DNA from: Longimicrobiales bacterium
GTDB taxonomy: Bacteria; Gemmatimonadota; Gemmatimonadetes; Longimicrobiales; Gaopeijiaceae
Direction: 5' to 3'
Assembly (NCBI GenBank): GCA_951813395.1
Contig: OX638356.1
Span: 661,340-725,339, forward strand
Length of the DNA: 64,000 nt
A model generated the notes under the pieces. It had not been told where the DNA came from. It worked only from the letters and a program-made list of their open reading frames with translations, and searched no databases. The translations under genes and the position numbers were made by a program. Positions 1 to 9,850 of the stretch are shown here, in pieces; the first letter of the stretch is position 1, and each line of letters starts with the position of its first letter.

Positions 1-244
1 CAGCGAGCACCCCGGCCGAGTCGAGGGAGATTTCGACGGCGCTGGTGCCCCCGGTCGTAGTTGAAGGACGCGGCACCTCCACCCTCAGTCCACGCACCTC
101 CATGACGAGGGTGTCACGCGCGACCGACGTCGTGTCCTGCGCAGACGCGGTTGTCGTACCGGCCACGAGCAGCACGAGAGCGGCGGTGACCGGCCGGACA
201 TCGAGACGGCGGATCCTGAGGCGCGGCGCACGGCCATCGATCAT
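1..244 (-). CDS. TonB-dependent outer-membrane receptor, N-terminal fragment
   Basis: The gene runs off the left edge, so only about 81 N-terminal codons are visible. The ATG at 244 is preceded by GGATGAG. The translation shows a basic N-terminus, a hydrophobic stretch and a signal-peptidase site near residue 36 (ending ASAQ). A short segment follows (RGLRVEVPRPSTTTGGTSAV) that resembles the region ahead of the plug domain in TonB-dependent receptors, where the TGGTSAVE pattern is common. The expected role is energised uptake of a ligand across the outer membrane; the substrate cannot be read. It starts 10 bases after the transketolase stop, so it may be co-transcribed. The family call rests on this short stretch only. 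Confidence 0.6.
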   Translation of the reverse strand, partial: MIDGRAPRLRIRRLDVRPVTAALVLLVAGTTTASAQDTTSVARDTLVMEVRGLRVEVPRPSTTTGGTSAVEISLDSAGVLA

Positions 245-254
245 GTCCGTCGGC

Positions 255-2285
255 TCATCCCTTCTTGAGATGCTGACGTCGTACAGCGTCGGCCACGGCT
301 TCCGCCGTGATGCCGTAGTGGCGGTAGATCTCCTGGAACGGAGCCGAGGCTCCGAAGCGGTCGATGCCGACTGAAGTGCCTCCGATTCCTACCCATCGCT
401 CCCATCCCATGGTGCTGCCAGCCTCGACCGATACCTTCAGTACGTGACGCGGGAGGATCTGTTCCCGGTAGCCGGAGGGCTGTGCCGCAAACAGGCGCCA
501 GCTGGGCATGCTCACGACCCGCGCGCCGACGCCCTCGGAGGCCAATCTCTCACGCGCCTCGAGGGCAATCCCCACTTCGGATCCCGACGCGACCACTACG
601 GCGTCGAGAGTGGTTCCGCCTGGAGCATCCCGCAGCACGTAGGCTCCGCGGTGTAGCCGGCGGGCCGGGGGTTTTCCCGGTCTCCTGTCGATAACGGGGA
701 CGGTCTGGCGGGTCAGTGCCAGGAATGACGGCCCCTCTCGATAGGCGAGTGCCGCTCGCCATGCCTCGGCGGTCTCGGGGCCGTCGGCCGGCCGGAGGTC
801 CAGGAGGCCGGGAATGGCCCGGAGCGCGGCCAGCTGCTCGATGGGCTGATGCGTCGGCCCGTCCTCGCCAAGGCCGATACTGTCGTGTGTGAAGACGTAG
901 GTGACGGGCAGCCCCATCAGTGCGGCGAGCCGAATCGAGGGCCGCATGTAGTCCGAGAAGATGAGGAAGGTGCCGCCGAAGGGGTGCATGCCACCATGCA
1001 GCGCCATGCCGTTTATGATCGCTCCCATCGCGTGCTCGCGCACGCCGAAGTGAACGATCCTCCCACCGGGATTGTCGCGGAGGAGATCCCCGCTTCCAAC
1101 GATGTCGGTCTTGTTCGAACCCCCCAGATCCGCGGAACCGCCGAGCATCGTCGGCAAGGCGCTGGCGGCACCCTGCAACACCTTGCCCGAGTGGTTGCGC
1201 GTCGCGGTCGCCGGCGCCGAGGACAGGTCCGGCAGAGCATCGTCCCATCCCTCGGGGAGCTCTCCCGCCATAACGGCTTCGAACTCGGAGGCGAGTTCGG
1301 GGAACTCCGCGCGGTATGCCTCAAATCGCCGGGTCCAGGCTTCCTGGTGCGCGGCCCTGCCCGCCGCCGCGCGGCGCCAATGCTCCAGTGCGGCGGGCTC
1401 CACGTGGAAGGGTTCCAGCGACGGATACCCGATATTGCGCTTGGTCGCCTCGATCTCGTCCGTGCCGAGCGGTGCCCCGTGGGTGGCCGCGGTGCCTGCC
1501 ATATTGGGGCTTCCCTCCGCAATGGTCGTCCTCAGGGCGATGAGCGAAGGACGCTCTGTCTCGGCCCTGGCGGCGAGGAGAGCCGCGTCGATGGCCTCCA
1601 GATCGGTGCCGTCGTCTACCATGAGGGTATGCCAGCCGTACCCCTGGAAGCGCTGGCACTGATCCGTGGCCGTGGCCAGGTCGGTGGCGCCCTCGATCGT
1701 GATGCGGTTGTCATCGAAGATCCAGACCAGCTTGCCGAGTCCCTGGTGCCCGGCAATCTCGGCGGCCTCGTGGGAAATCCCCTCCATGAGATCGCCGTCG
1801 GAGCAGAGGGCATAGGTACGGTGACCCACGACATCGTGGCCGGGCCGATTGTAGCGCTCCGCGAGCCAGCGCTCCGCCAGCGCCATTCCGACCGAATTGG
1901 CGACGCCCTGGCCCAGGGGTCCGGTCGTGGTCTCGACGCCGGGCGTGTGGCCGTACTCGGGGTGGCCGGGCGTCTTGCTGCCCCACTGCCGGAACCGCCT
2001 GATGTCGTCCAGCGTCAGGTCGTACCCGGTCAGGTACAGGAGGCTGTAGATGAGCATGGATGCGTGGCCGGCGGAGAGAACGAACCGGTCGCGGTCCACC
2101 CAGCCCGGGTCGCGCGGATTGTGCCGGAGGTGCCGGGTCCAGAGGGCGTAGCCGACGGGGGCCAGCGCCATGGGCGTGCCGGGGTGCCCCGACCTGGCCT
2201 TCTGGACTGCGTCCATGGCCAGGGTTTTCACGGTGTCGATTGCAAGCTGCTCGATGGATGTGGACGTGCCCGCGGCCAGGGGCAT
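255..2285 (-). CDS. tkt: Transketolase
   Basis: This is a 676-aa thiamine-diphosphate enzyme of the non-oxidative pentose phosphate pathway, moving two-carbon ketol units between sugar phosphates in the cytoplasm. Its length matches full-size bacterial transketolases (about 660-680 aa). Visible hallmarks are the substrate-loop histidines near residues 34 and 74, the [15 protein letters not shown] segment near 113-127, and the ThDP/metal motif SDGDLMEG at 162-169 followed by DDN at 191-193. The pyrimidine domain contains the [15 protein letters not shown] stretch, including the catalytic glutamate region. The ATG at 2285 follows GCGAGG. It lies 23 bases downstream of leuS on the same strand. 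Confidence 0.97.
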   Translation of the reverse strand: MPLAAGTSTSIEQLAIDTVKTLAMDAVQKARSGHPGTPMALAPVGYALWTRHLRHNPRDPGWVDRDRFVLSAGHASMLIYSLLYLTGYDLTLDDIRRFRQWGSKTPGHPEYGHTPGVETTTGPLGQGVANSVGMALAERWLAERYNRPGHDVVGHRTYALCSDGDLMEGISHEAAEIAGHQGLGKLVWIFDDNRITIEGATDLATATDQCQRFQGYGWHTLMVDDGTDLEAIDAALLAARAETERPSLIALRTTIAEGSPNMAGTAATHGAPLGTDEIEATKRNIGYPSLEPFHVEPAALEHWRRAAAGRAAHQEAWTRRFEAYRAEFPELASEFEAVMAGELPEGWDDALPDLSSAPATATRNHSGKVLQGAASALPTMLGGSADLGGSNKTDIVGSGDLLRDNPGGRIVHFGVREHAMGAIINGMALHGGMHPFGGTFLIFSDYMRPSIRLAALMGLPVTYVFTHDSIGLGEDGPTHQPIEQLAALRAIPGLLDLRPADGPETAEAWRAALAYREGPSFLALTRQTVPVIDRRPGKPPARRLHRGAYVLRDAPGGTTLDAVVVASGSEVGIALEARERLASEGVGARVVSMPSWRLFAAQPSGYREQILPRHVLKVSVEAGSTMGWERWVGIGGTSVGIDRFGASAPFQEIYRHYGITAEAVADAVRRQHLKKG

Positions 2286-2308
2286 GGCTCAGCCTCGCTT
2301 TTGGTTGA

Positions 2309-4810
2309 TCACTGGACTCTTGCGGCTTCCCTCGCGACAACGAAGTTCAGGAGACGATCCTTCACGTGGACGATGCGCCGGACATCCATCCCCTCCAGAT
2401 GGCGCGCCACATTCTCTTCGGCGCGGGCGAGGGCGGCTGCGGCCTCACGGTCGGCGCCCGCCGGTGCGGCGACCGTACCACGCACCTTGCCGTTCACCTG
2501 CACCGCGATGCGGACCTGCTGCTCCACCGCCTTTGCGGGATCGAAGGCCGGCCAGTTGGCGCCGGCGAAGATGCTCTCGCGGTGTCCCAGCCGTTGCCAC
2601 AACTCCTCGGCCATGTGCGGCGCGAAGGGCGCGATCAGGGGCACCAGGGGCTCGACCTCGGCACGGCAGGGCGTCCGTCCGCCGGCCCGCGCCGCGTTCA
2701 GGTATTCCATCATCGCGGCGATCGCGGTGTTGTAGCGCAGCTCGCCGATCTGTCCTGTGGCCTGCTTGATCGTCCGGTGCAGCTTCCGCTCCACGGTCGG
2801 GTCCGGGGCGCCGCCGCCAAGTTCGCCGTCGCGCGGCACGATCGACTCCCAGAGCCGGTGAAGGAAGCCGTGCGGGCCGGAGATGCCCCGATCCTGGTAG
2901 TCCCCACCGGCCATGAACGGTCCCAGGAACATGAGGTAGAGGCGGAAGGTGTCGGCGCCGTACCGCTCGATGATCGGGTCGGGCACGATGACGTTGCCCT
3001 TGCTCTTGGACATCTTTGCGCCCTCCCGGATGATCAGCCCGTGGGCGCGGAACTGGTCGTAGGGCTCCTCGAAATCGAGCCAGCCCATGTCGTGCAGGGC
3101 CATGACCACGAAGCGGGAGTAGAGCAGATGGAGCACGGCGTGTTCGTTGCCGCCGATGTATGTGTCGACTGGAAGCCAGCGTCGGGTGATCTCCGCGTCG
3201 AAGGGCCGGTCGTCGAAGTCGGTGGATGGGTATCGGAGGAAGTACCAGGCGCTGTCCAGGAAGGTGTCCGACACGTCGGTCTCGCGCCTGGCGTCCCGCC
3301 CGCATCGCGGACAGGGCACCTCGTACCACTCGCGCACCCTCGCCAGCGGGCTGACGCCCGACTCGTCGGGACGAAAATCCTCGATCCTGGGCAGCAGAAC
3401 CGGAAGATCCTCTTCCGGGACCGGCACGGCTCCGCAGTCGTCGCAATGGATGATCGGGATGGGCGGACCCCAATACCTCTGGCGGGAGATGCACCAGTCG
3501 TGCAGGCGGTAGTTGACCTGCGCCTCGGCGAGCCCTCGGGCAGCCAGGTCGGATGTGATGGCCCCTTTCGCCTCGGACGGCTGCATGCCGTCGTACCGGC
3601 CCGAGTTCACCAGTTTGCCGCGCGGGAACTCATACGCGATCTCGAGCGGGGTGTCGGCGTCGTCTCCGTCGTCGGCGACGACCCGGACGATGGGAAGACC
3701 GTATGCGGTCGCAAAGTCGAAGTCGCGCTCGTCGTGTCCGGGAACCGCCATGATGGCGCCGGTTCCGTATCCCATGAGAACATAGTCGGCGATCCACACG
3801 GGCACCGGCTGCCGGGTTGCGGGATTGAGGCAATGGCCGCCCGTGAACACCCCCGTCTTGTGCTTCTCGATCTTCTGGCGCGCCACGAGGTCCTTCGCCC
3901 TGGTGCGCGACCGGTAGGCGTTCACGAGGTCCCGGCAGTCGTCCGAGGTGACCAGGTCCACCATCGGATGCTCGGGAGCCAGGACCATGTACGTGGCGCC
4001 GAACACCGTATCCGGGCGCGTGGTGAACACGGGGATCAGGGGCCGCTCACGACCGTCCGTGCCGCCATCGTCTTCGCCCAGGATTGGAAATCGGATCTCC
4101 GCGCCCTGCGACCGCCGGATCCACGCACGCTGAGCCTTGCGCGTGGTGTCGGACCAGTCCAGGTCGCCGAGGTTGTCCAACAGGCGTCCCGCGTACTCGG
4201 TGATCTTCAGGAACCACTGGCGAATGAAGCGCTGCTCGACCGGGGTGCCGCACCGTTCGCACGCACCGACGACGACTTGCTCGTTGGCCAGGACGGTCAT
4301 GTCGGAAGGGCACCAGTTGACCGGTGCCTCCTTCTGCTCGGCAAGGCCGTGCTTGAAGAACTGCAGAAAGAGCCACTGGGTCCACCGGTAGTACTCCGGG
4401 GCGGTTGTGTCGACGGTGTGGCGCCAGTCGAACATTCCGCCCATCCGCCGCAGCTGGCGGGTGAAGTTGGCCACGTTGGCCGGAATCAGGTCCATGGGGT
4501 GGACGCCCGCCTTCAGCGCGAAGTTCTCCGAGTGGATTCCGAACGCGTCAAACCCGATCGGCTCGAAGACGTCGTGACCCTGCAGGCGCTGGAAGCGTCC
4601 GTGCACGTCCGCGCCGGTGAAGGCGTAGATGTTCCCGACGTGCAATCCCTCGGCCGACGGGTACGGAAACATCATCAGGTTGAAAAACGGCCGCTCCGCG
4701 GTACGCAGTCGCTCCGGTGTGAAGGAGTTGGTCCCGTCGCGATCCCATCGGGCCTGCCACTTGCCTTCCAGGGTGGCGGGATCGTATGTCCTGTCGGCTT
4801 CCATGGACAT
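2309..4810 (-). CDS. leuS: Leucyl-tRNA synthetase
   Basis: This 833-aa class I synthetase charges tRNA-Leu. The HIGH-type signature is PSAEGLHVGN at residues 51-60. A large CP1 editing insertion is present, and the KMSKS loop (GAKMSKSKGN) lies around residue 598. The C-terminal part has the anticodon-binding helical region and ends with the small domain typical of bacterial LeuRS (AVQVNGKVRGT). The length is normal. Two in-frame ATGs (4810 and 4804) lie at the start and neither has a convincing Shine-Dalgarno, so the start is uncertain by two codons. It probably forms a transcription unit with tkt. Confidence 0.97.
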   Translation of the reverse strand: MSMEADRTYDPATLEGKWQARWDRDGTNSFTPERLRTAERPFFNLMMFPYPSAEGLHVGNIYAFTGADVHGRFQRLQGHDVFEPIGFDAFGIHSENFALKAGVHPMDLIPANVANFTRQLRRMGGMFDWRHTVDTTAPEYYRWTQWLFLQFFKHGLAEQKEAPVNWCPSDMTVLANEQVVVGACERCGTPVEQRFIRQWFLKITEYAGRLLDNLGDLDWSDTTRKAQRAWIRRSQGAEIRFPILGEDDGGTDGRERPLIPVFTTRPDTVFGATYMVLAPEHPMVDLVTSDDCRDLVNAYRSRTRAKDLVARQKIEKHKTGVFTGGHCLNPATRQPVPVWIADYVLMGYGTGAIMAVPGHDERDFDFATAYGLPIVRVVADDGDDADTPLEIAYEFPRGKLVNSGRYDGMQPSEAKGAITSDLAARGLAEAQVNYRLHDWCISRQRYWGPPIPIIHCDDCGAVPVPEEDLPVLLPRIEDFRPDESGVSPLARVREWYEVPCPRCGRDARRETDVSDTFLDSAWYFLRYPSTDFDDRPFDAEITRRWLPVDTYIGGNEHAVLHLLYSRFVVMALHDMGWLDFEEPYDQFRAHGLIIREGAKMSKSKGNVIVPDPIIERYGADTFRLYLMFLGPFMAGGDYQDRGISGPHGFLHRLWESIVPRDGELGGGAPDPTVERKLHRTIKQATGQIGELRYNTAIAAMMEYLNAARAGGRTPCRAEVEPLVPLIAPFAPHMAEELWQRLGHRESIFAGANWPAFDPAKAVEQQVRIAVQVNGKVRGTVAAPAGADREAAAALARAEENVARHLEGMDVRRIVHVKDRLLNFVVAREAARVQ

Positions 4811-4941
4811 CTGGTCACGGCGTTGGGAGGGTTACGTTGCCCCGGCATGCGGCCTAACCTTGAAAGCTAAGAAAGCGCGCGGGGCTTTTGCAGTCCGACT
4901 CGGCCGCGTGTCGACAACGCAGCGTCCCGAATCTCGGCTTG

Positions 4942-4959
4942 CCGCCCGCCGGCGGGCGG
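4942..4959. repeat. GC-only perfect palindrome between leuS and the aminopeptidase gene
   Basis: The 18 bases CCGCCCGCC/GGCGGGCGG are perfectly self-complementary. They lie 30 bases past the stop of the minus-strand aminopeptidase gene and upstream of leuS. RNA from either strand could fold into a very stable hairpin with a four-base loop. No U-run follows on the minus strand, so it is not a canonical intrinsic terminator. A pause site or Rho-linked processing element is possible. Confidence 0.4.
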
Positions 4960-4988
4960 TCGTTGTTGCGCCCCAGTGAGCCGGGTGG

Positions 4989-6101
4989 CTACGGGGTATT
5001 GCCCGCAGACAGCAGTTCGAACGGATCGGCGACCGTGGTCACCCCGCTTCGAAGTTCCTCGATCGCCTCCCTGAGCGAGTCGTTGCTTCGGCCCGGAAGC
5101 GTTTCGAAATCGGGCAGGCGATGGTAATAGCGCATTCGGCTGAGGAGCGTGGCGTTGTTCAACGGGGTGGCCTCGAAGCCCGAGAAGGTGAGTGCCCGCA
5201 AGCGTGGACGGACCTCTTCGCGGAAGGCCCGCACATGCCGGTCGAACACCGCCTCGCGCCCGATGAGCTTCTCGGAGGCGGTCGTGGCCGTGTCGCCATA
5301 CACCCCCTCGAGCTCCGCCACGAGGCCGTCGATGAACACCGAGAACAGCTTCACGTCGTGCCATCTGTCGCGGGCGCGGTTGCACCAGACGGTGTCCGGG
5401 CCTCCACCCGGACGCGTACAGAAGAACTCCGCCGCACCGGTTCTTCCCACCCAGCTGGCGAAGCTCTCGTTGAACCGCACGTGGCCGGGCACGAAGAGGT
5501 GGTTGTGGGAAAGCTCGTGGATGATCGTCGTCACGAGCTCCACTTCGTCATACCGCACGACCGTGGAGAGCAGCGGATCGGAGAACCATCCCAGGGTGCT
5601 GAAGGCGGCAGTGGGGCGAAGGTAGGTGTCGAATCCCTCGTCTTCGAGATTCCTCTGCTCGTCGAGCGCGTCGTCGAGCGAGAAAAAACCCCGGTAGGGG
5701 ACGTGTCCCACCACGGGGAACCACCAGGTTCGTGACTGAAGTCTGTCCCGGTAGGCGGCGGACAGGACCATCGCGAGGGTGTCGCTCTCGAGTTCCGTGT
5801 AGGTGGTATAGCTGTCGCCGACGTCGAGACCCAGCCCGTTCATCGCGAACTCGCGGGCCTCCCGGGCAAGTGTGAGCTTGCCGCGCGTGCGCTCATCGGT
5901 GTCGGGAGCCAGAATCACCTCGGGAATCGGCTGGCGCGCACGCAGGATCTTCGCCTCCGCCCAGCCGGCCTTGATCACGTAGATGGGCGAGCACGCCGTG
6001 CCCTGCCAGAGCGTGACGGCCACCACGACGAGGCCTCCCACGGCCGCGAGCCGTCTTGCCCGCGGCCGCCTGCGCGCCTTCCCGTTCACGCCCCTTGTCA
6101 C
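4989..6101 (-). CDS. Predicted aminopeptidase lipoprotein (COG4324 / Aminopep family)
   Basis: This 370-aa protein has a basic N-terminus and a hydrophobic helix ending in a possible lipobox cysteine (GTACSPIYVIKAGW). The SPIYVIKAGWAEAKIL start is characteristic of the COG4324 putative zinc aminopeptidases. The zinc motif HELSH is visible near residue 190 (IIHELSHNHLF), with a downstream FNESFASWVG stretch giving the distal glutamate. It is therefore predicted to be an envelope-anchored metallopeptidase. The start is GTG at 6101, 12 bases after the SPFH gene stop, implying a two-gene operon. The substrate is unknown. Confidence 0.85.
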   Translation of the reverse strand: MTRGVNGKARRRPRARRLAAVGGLVVVAVTLWQGTACSPIYVIKAGWAEAKILRARQPIPEVILAPDTDERTRGKLTLAREAREFAMNGLGLDVGDSYTTYTELESDTLAMVLSAAYRDRLQSRTWWFPVVGHVPYRGFFSLDDALDEQRNLEDEGFDTYLRPTAAFSTLGWFSDPLLSTVVRYDEVELVTTIIHELSHNHLFVPGHVRFNESFASWVGRTGAAEFFCTRPGGGPDTVWCNRARDRWHDVKLFSVFIDGLVAELEGVYGDTATTASEKLIGREAVFDRHVRAFREEVRPRLRALTFSGFEATPLNNATLLSRMRYYHRLPDFETLPGRSNDSLREAIEELRSGVTTVADPFELLSAGNTP

Positions 6102-6113
6102 GACGGGCAGCCG

Positions 6114-7001
6114 CTACCTCCCGCCGCCCAGGTTCCTGATGAGGGGAATCCCGCCTTCGGTGGGAACGTATACCAGCGACCCCTCGGGCATCTCCGCGAG
6201 CTGCTGAATGTAGAAGAAGGTCAGATACTCCTGGGACAGACCCGCGGTGATGATCTGCTGAGCCTCGGCGATACCCTTGGCCTCCTCGGCCTGCTGACGC
6301 GCCTGTTCCTGGATGATCTGCGTCTGGAACTCCTCGGCGGCGACCTGCTGCTCGCGTTCCAGCTTCTGCTCGATCGCCTCGCGCACCCTGGGCGGCGCCT
6401 GGATGTCGCGCACGAACACGTCCACGACGTCGATGCGGTCGCCCGCCTTGGCCTGGATCTCCTCCTTCATGCTGATCGCCACCTCACGGCGGTCGGGGGA
6501 GAAGATCTCGTTGATCGACTTGGTGGCCACGGCGTCGCGAACACCGTTGCGGACCGCGTTGAGCACGATGCTGCGCTTGATCTGGTTTTCGGACCCGATG
6601 CGCTGATAGAGGTCGGGCGCGTTGTTGCCGTTGATCTCGAACAGGATGGACACCTCGAGCGCGACGTTGAGCTGCTCCGAGGTCTGCGCCTCGATCTGTT
6701 CGACACCGCCCTGGGCGGGGAAGGACTGTTCACGAACCGACATCCTTTCCACCGACGCAAAGGGGTTGACGATGTGTACGCCCTGCTCGAGAGACACGGG
6801 GTCGACCTGGCCGAGGAAGTGCTTGACCCCGACTTCGCCGACGCGGACCATCACGACGGCGTTCAGAAACGTCAGGCCGACGCCGACGAACATGATGACG
6901 TATCCGGCCAGGCGGGTCGGGACCTTCCCGCTCTCGCTCGGGAGGGATCGGACGATCGCCCCGATTGCGATCAGGACGATGGCGATGGCTGCGAAACCCA
7001 T
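6114..7001 (-). CDS. SPFH / prohibitin (band 7) family membrane protein
   Basis: This 295-aa protein has two hydrophobic segments near the N-terminus (about residues 3-20 and 31-50). A band-7 domain follows (VGVKHFLGQVDPVSLEQG; VREQSFPAQ), then a charged coiled coil rich in E, Q and A (about 205-265). This matches prohibitin-like proteins that form ring oligomers and organise membrane proteases or microdomains. I chose the ATG at 7001 because AAAGGA precedes it; an upstream extension to 7169 would lack signals and read through the divergent promoter region. It is transcribed toward the COG4324 peptidase, suggesting a shared envelope quality-control role (inference). Confidence 0.9.
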   Translation of the reverse strand: MGFAAIAIVLIAIGAIVRSLPSESGKVPTRLAGYVIMFVGVGLTFLNAVVMVRVGEVGVKHFLGQVDPVSLEQGVHIVNPFASVERMSVREQSFPAQGGVEQIEAQTSEQLNVALEVSILFEINGNNAPDLYQRIGSENQIKRSIVLNAVRNGVRDAVATKSINEIFSPDRREVAISMKEEIQAKAGDRIDVVDVFVRDIQAPPRVREAIEQKLEREQQVAAEEFQTQIIQEQARQQAEEAKGIAEAQQIITAGLSQEYLTFFYIQQLAEMPEGSLVYVPTEGGIPLIRNLGGGR

Positions 7002-7192
7002 TGTGGTGTTCCTTTCATGGAATGGTCTGACGGGTATCCTGTTGTTTTCCTTCACAAGAATATGTGTAATTCCACTACGTGTCGCGCCCGGCCGGCCGTC
7101 ACGGGAATCGGCGTCGGGCATCGGTCCAACGGACCGGGGGTTGCCGCGCGGCGCCCGCATGCCACGCAAACACGAACCAGGGAGGTCACTCA

Positions 7193-7960
7193 GTGAGAAC
7201 CGCGGCGTCGGAGCATCGTCTGGAAGGCAAGGTGGCGATCGTCACCGGAGCATCGTCCGGAATTGGCCGGTCGGTCGCGTTTGCACTGGCGCGTGAGGGC
7301 GCCGCGGTCGTACTTGCGGCGCGGCGCATCGAGCGTCTGGAGGCGGACGTCCGCGAGTTGAGCGCGGCCGGGGCTCGAGCCCTCGCCGTCGCGGCCGACG
7401 TCACGCGGATGGACGACATGCGTGCCGTTGCAGACGCCGCCAAGACGGCATTCGCACGGATCGACATCTTGGTGAACAGTGCCGGGATCATGCCTCTTTC
7501 TCCACTTTCGGAGGGTCGCGTGTCGGACTGGACCCGAATGGTGGATGTCAACGTCAACGGCGTGCTGCACGGGATCGGGGCGGTGCTCCCGGCAATGCTG
7601 CAACAGGGGACGGGCCATATCGTCAACATCGGATCCGTGGCTGGCCGCCGGCCGTTCCCGGGTGGAACCGTGTATTGCGCCAGCAAGTTTGCCGTGCGCT
7701 GCATTTCGTGGGGTCTCCATCTGGAACTGGGCGCCGGACACGGTATTCGCTCGACGGACATTCAACCGGGCTATGCCGAGACGGAGTTGATCGATACCGT
7801 TCCGGACGCCGCTGCCCGCGACGCCTGGAATGAACGGTGGGCCGGCAAGAAACCGCTGGAGGCCGAGGACGTTGCGCAGGCGGTGCTATACGCCGTTACG
7901 TCGCCGCCGCACGTCTCGGTCAGCGAGGTGCTGGTGCGTCCCCTGGACCAGCCGACGTAG
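7193..7960 (+). CDS. SDR-family NAD(P)-dependent oxidoreductase
   Basis: This is a classical short-chain dehydrogenase of 255 aa. The cofactor motif TGASSGIG lies near residue 20, NSAG near 97, and the catalytic YCASK further on, with the serine of NIGSVAG about 14 residues upstream. An arginine pair after the second beta strand (AARRIERL) favours NADP(H). Its closest look is the YdfG/clavaldehyde-dehydrogenase-like group of 3-hydroxy acid or alcohol dehydrogenases, but the substrate cannot be deduced. The start is GTG at 7193 after GGGAGG; an upstream ATG would give an implausible arginine-rich extension. The gene stands alone, divergent from the SPFH gene. Confidence 0.9.
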   Translation: MRTAASEHRLEGKVAIVTGASSGIGRSVAFALAREGAAVVLAARRIERLEADVRELSAAGARALAVAADVTRMDDMRAVADAAKTAFARIDILVNSAGIMPLSPLSEGRVSDWTRMVDVNVNGVLHGIGAVLPAMLQQGTGHIVNIGSVAGRRPFPGGTVYCASKFAVRCISWGLHLELGAGHGIRSTDIQPGYAETELIDTVPDAAARDAWNERWAGKKPLEAEDVAQAVLYAVTSPPHVSVSEVLVRPLDQPT

Positions 7961-7974
7961 CCGGCGGGCGGGCC

Positions 7975-9804
7975 TCAGGCCGCTGCGCCCGCGAACTGCA
8001 GTTCGTGCAGCTGACGGTATAGTCCCTCTTCGGCCAGAAGCTCCTCGTGGCTTCCTTCCTCCACGAGCCGGCCATGGTGCATGACAAGGATGCGGTCGGC
8101 ACCCTGCACGGTCGAAAGGCGATGTGCAATCACGAGGCTGGTCCTGCCGTGCATGAGCCGGTCGGTCGCCTCCTCGATGCGCGCTTCGATTTCTGAATCG
8201 ACCGAACTGGTTGCCTCGTCGAGCACAAGGATCCCGGGGTCGAACGCCAGTGCGCGCGCGAACGAGAGCAGCTGCCGCTCTCCAACCGACAGGCTTGCTC
8301 CGCGCTCGCCCAGTTCCTGAGCTGCCCCGTCGGGAAGGCGCTCCACGAATGGCGTGGCGCCGACGGCCTCGAGCGACTCGGCCACCCTGGCCCCGCCGAC
8401 GGTTCCCGACCCGAGCCTCACATTGTAGTCGACCGATTTGCTGAACAGGAAGATGTCCTGCAGGACCAGCCCGATCCGCGCGCGCAGGTCCTGCAGCTGG
8501 AGCTGCTCGACCGGGATTCCGTCGACCAGGATGCGGCCGCGCTGAGCCTCGTAGAATCTCATGAGCAGGTTGATCACCGTCGTCTTCCCGGCGCCCGTGT
8601 GCCCCACGATCGCCAGTTTCTCCCCTGGCGCGACCGTGAACGACAGGTCCCGAATCACCCAGTCGCGCCGACCCTCCGCGCCACGGCGGCCCTTCGCCTC
8701 ATCCTCGCCGCCCGCGTACGCGAACCAGACGTTCTCAAACCGGATTTCCCCCGGCGCCCCTTCCGGAAACCGACGCGTGACCGTCGCGTCACGGATCGCG
8801 GGCTCGCGGTCCAGCAGCCGGAAGATCCGCTCGGAAGAGGCCATGGCTCCCTGCAGCAGGTTGTATTTCTCGGACAGGTCCTGAATCGGCCGGAAGAACC
8901 GGCGCGCGTAGTCGAGGAAGGCCGCGAGAACGCCGATGGTGACGGCACCCTGGATCATCGCGCTGCCCCCGTACCAGACGATGAGCGCGATTGCCACGGA
9001 GGTGAGCTGCTGAATGACCGGAAAAAACAGCGCGTAGTAGGTGATCGACCGCAGGTGGGCGTCCAGGTAGTCGTTGTTGAGTTCCTTGAAGCGTCCCAGG
9101 TCGGCGTCTTCGCGGTTGAAAAGCTGGACGACCCTGATTCCGGTGAAGCGCTCCTGAAGGAAGGCGTTCATCCGCGCCAGGCGATGGCGGATGTCCCGAT
9201 ACGCGGACCGGATGCGCGAGCGGAAGACGAATGCGGCCCAGGCGACGAAGGGAAGCACGCTGAAGGTCACCAGGGCCAGGTCGGCATCCATCTGGAGCAT
9301 CGCGGCCACGATGAAGAAGAGCATGAAGAGGTCGCCGAAGACCGTGACGAGCCCCGAGCTGAAAAGCTCGTTCAGCGTCTCGACGTCCGAGGTGATGCGT
9401 GTCATCAGCCGGCCGACCGGGTTCCGGTCGTAGAAGCGAAGGTCGAGCTCCTGCAGCTTGCGGAAGATCTGCGTGCGGAGATCGTACATCACCCGCTGGC
9501 CGAGCCAGGTCGTGACGAGCGCCTGCACGTACTGGAGGACGAAGACCAGTACGGTGACCGCCAGGTAGACGATGGCGAGAAGCGCAAGTTGCCCGCCATC
9601 GTTGGAAGGGATCGCCTCGTCGAGGGCGATCATGGTGAGGTAGGGACCGATCACGGCCGCCAGCGACGCCAGCAGCAGGAGGACGACGGCGCCCGCTACC
9701 TGCAGCGCGTATGGCCGCAGATAGCGCAGAAGGCGCGCCATCAGGCGTGAATCGTACGCCTTGCCTAGGACTTCCTCTTCGTAGCCATCGTGCGCTTGCG
9801 ACAT
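7975..9804 (-). CDS. ABC transporter, fused permease and ATPase (MsbA/LmrA type exporter)
   Basis: This 609-aa half-transporter has six predicted transmembrane helices in the first ~320 residues, followed by a nucleotide-binding domain. The NBD shows Walker A GHTGAGKTT near residue 400, Q-loop LVLQDIFLF, signature LSVGERQ near 505 and Walker B ILVLDEATSSVD. A short charged insert (EDEAKGRRGAEGRR) lies just before the NBD core. Such proteins work as dimers exporting lipids, peptides or drugs; the cargo is not readable. It is 46 bases downstream of the HisC-like gene on the same strand. Confidence 0.93.
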   Translation of the reverse strand: MSQAHDGYEEEVLGKAYDSRLMARLLRYLRPYALQVAGAVVLLLLASLAAVIGPYLTMIALDEAIPSNDGGQLALLAIVYLAVTVLVFVLQYVQALVTTWLGQRVMYDLRTQIFRKLQELDLRFYDRNPVGRLMTRITSDVETLNELFSSGLVTVFGDLFMLFFIVAAMLQMDADLALVTFSVLPFVAWAAFVFRSRIRSAYRDIRHRLARMNAFLQERFTGIRVVQLFNREDADLGRFKELNNDYLDAHLRSITYYALFFPVIQQLTSVAIALIVWYGGSAMIQGAVTIGVLAAFLDYARRFFRPIQDLSEKYNLLQGAMASSERIFRLLDREPAIRDATVTRRFPEGAPGEIRFENVWFAYAGGEDEAKGRRGAEGRRDWVIRDLSFTVAPGEKLAIVGHTGAGKTTVINLLMRFYEAQRGRILVDGIPVEQLQLQDLRARIGLVLQDIFLFSKSVDYNVRLGSGTVGGARVAESLEAVGATPFVERLPDGAAQELGERGASLSVGERQLLSFARALAFDPGILVLDEATSSVDSEIEARIEEATDRLMHGRTSLVIAHRLSTVQGADRILVMHHGRLVEEGSHEELLAEEGLYRQLHELQFAGAAA

Positions 9805-9850
9805 GCTTCAGCCGGTCGTGCCCATCGCCGTGCGCGTCACGGCCGCGACC

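Noticed and set aside
849-4870. Very long open frames on the plus strand opposite transketolase and leuS
   Set aside because: They mirror the codon structure of the real genes, have no recognisable domains and are rich in Arg/Pro/Gly; high GC alone keeps them open.
4942-4959. Intrinsic terminator at the GC palindrome
   Set aside because: No U-run follows the stem on the relevant minus strand; kept only as a palindrome.
7002-7192. Operator in the gap between the SPFH and SDR genes (TTCACA...TGTGTAA)
   Set aside because: The symmetry is imperfect and short, and no promoter with good spacing could be placed around it.
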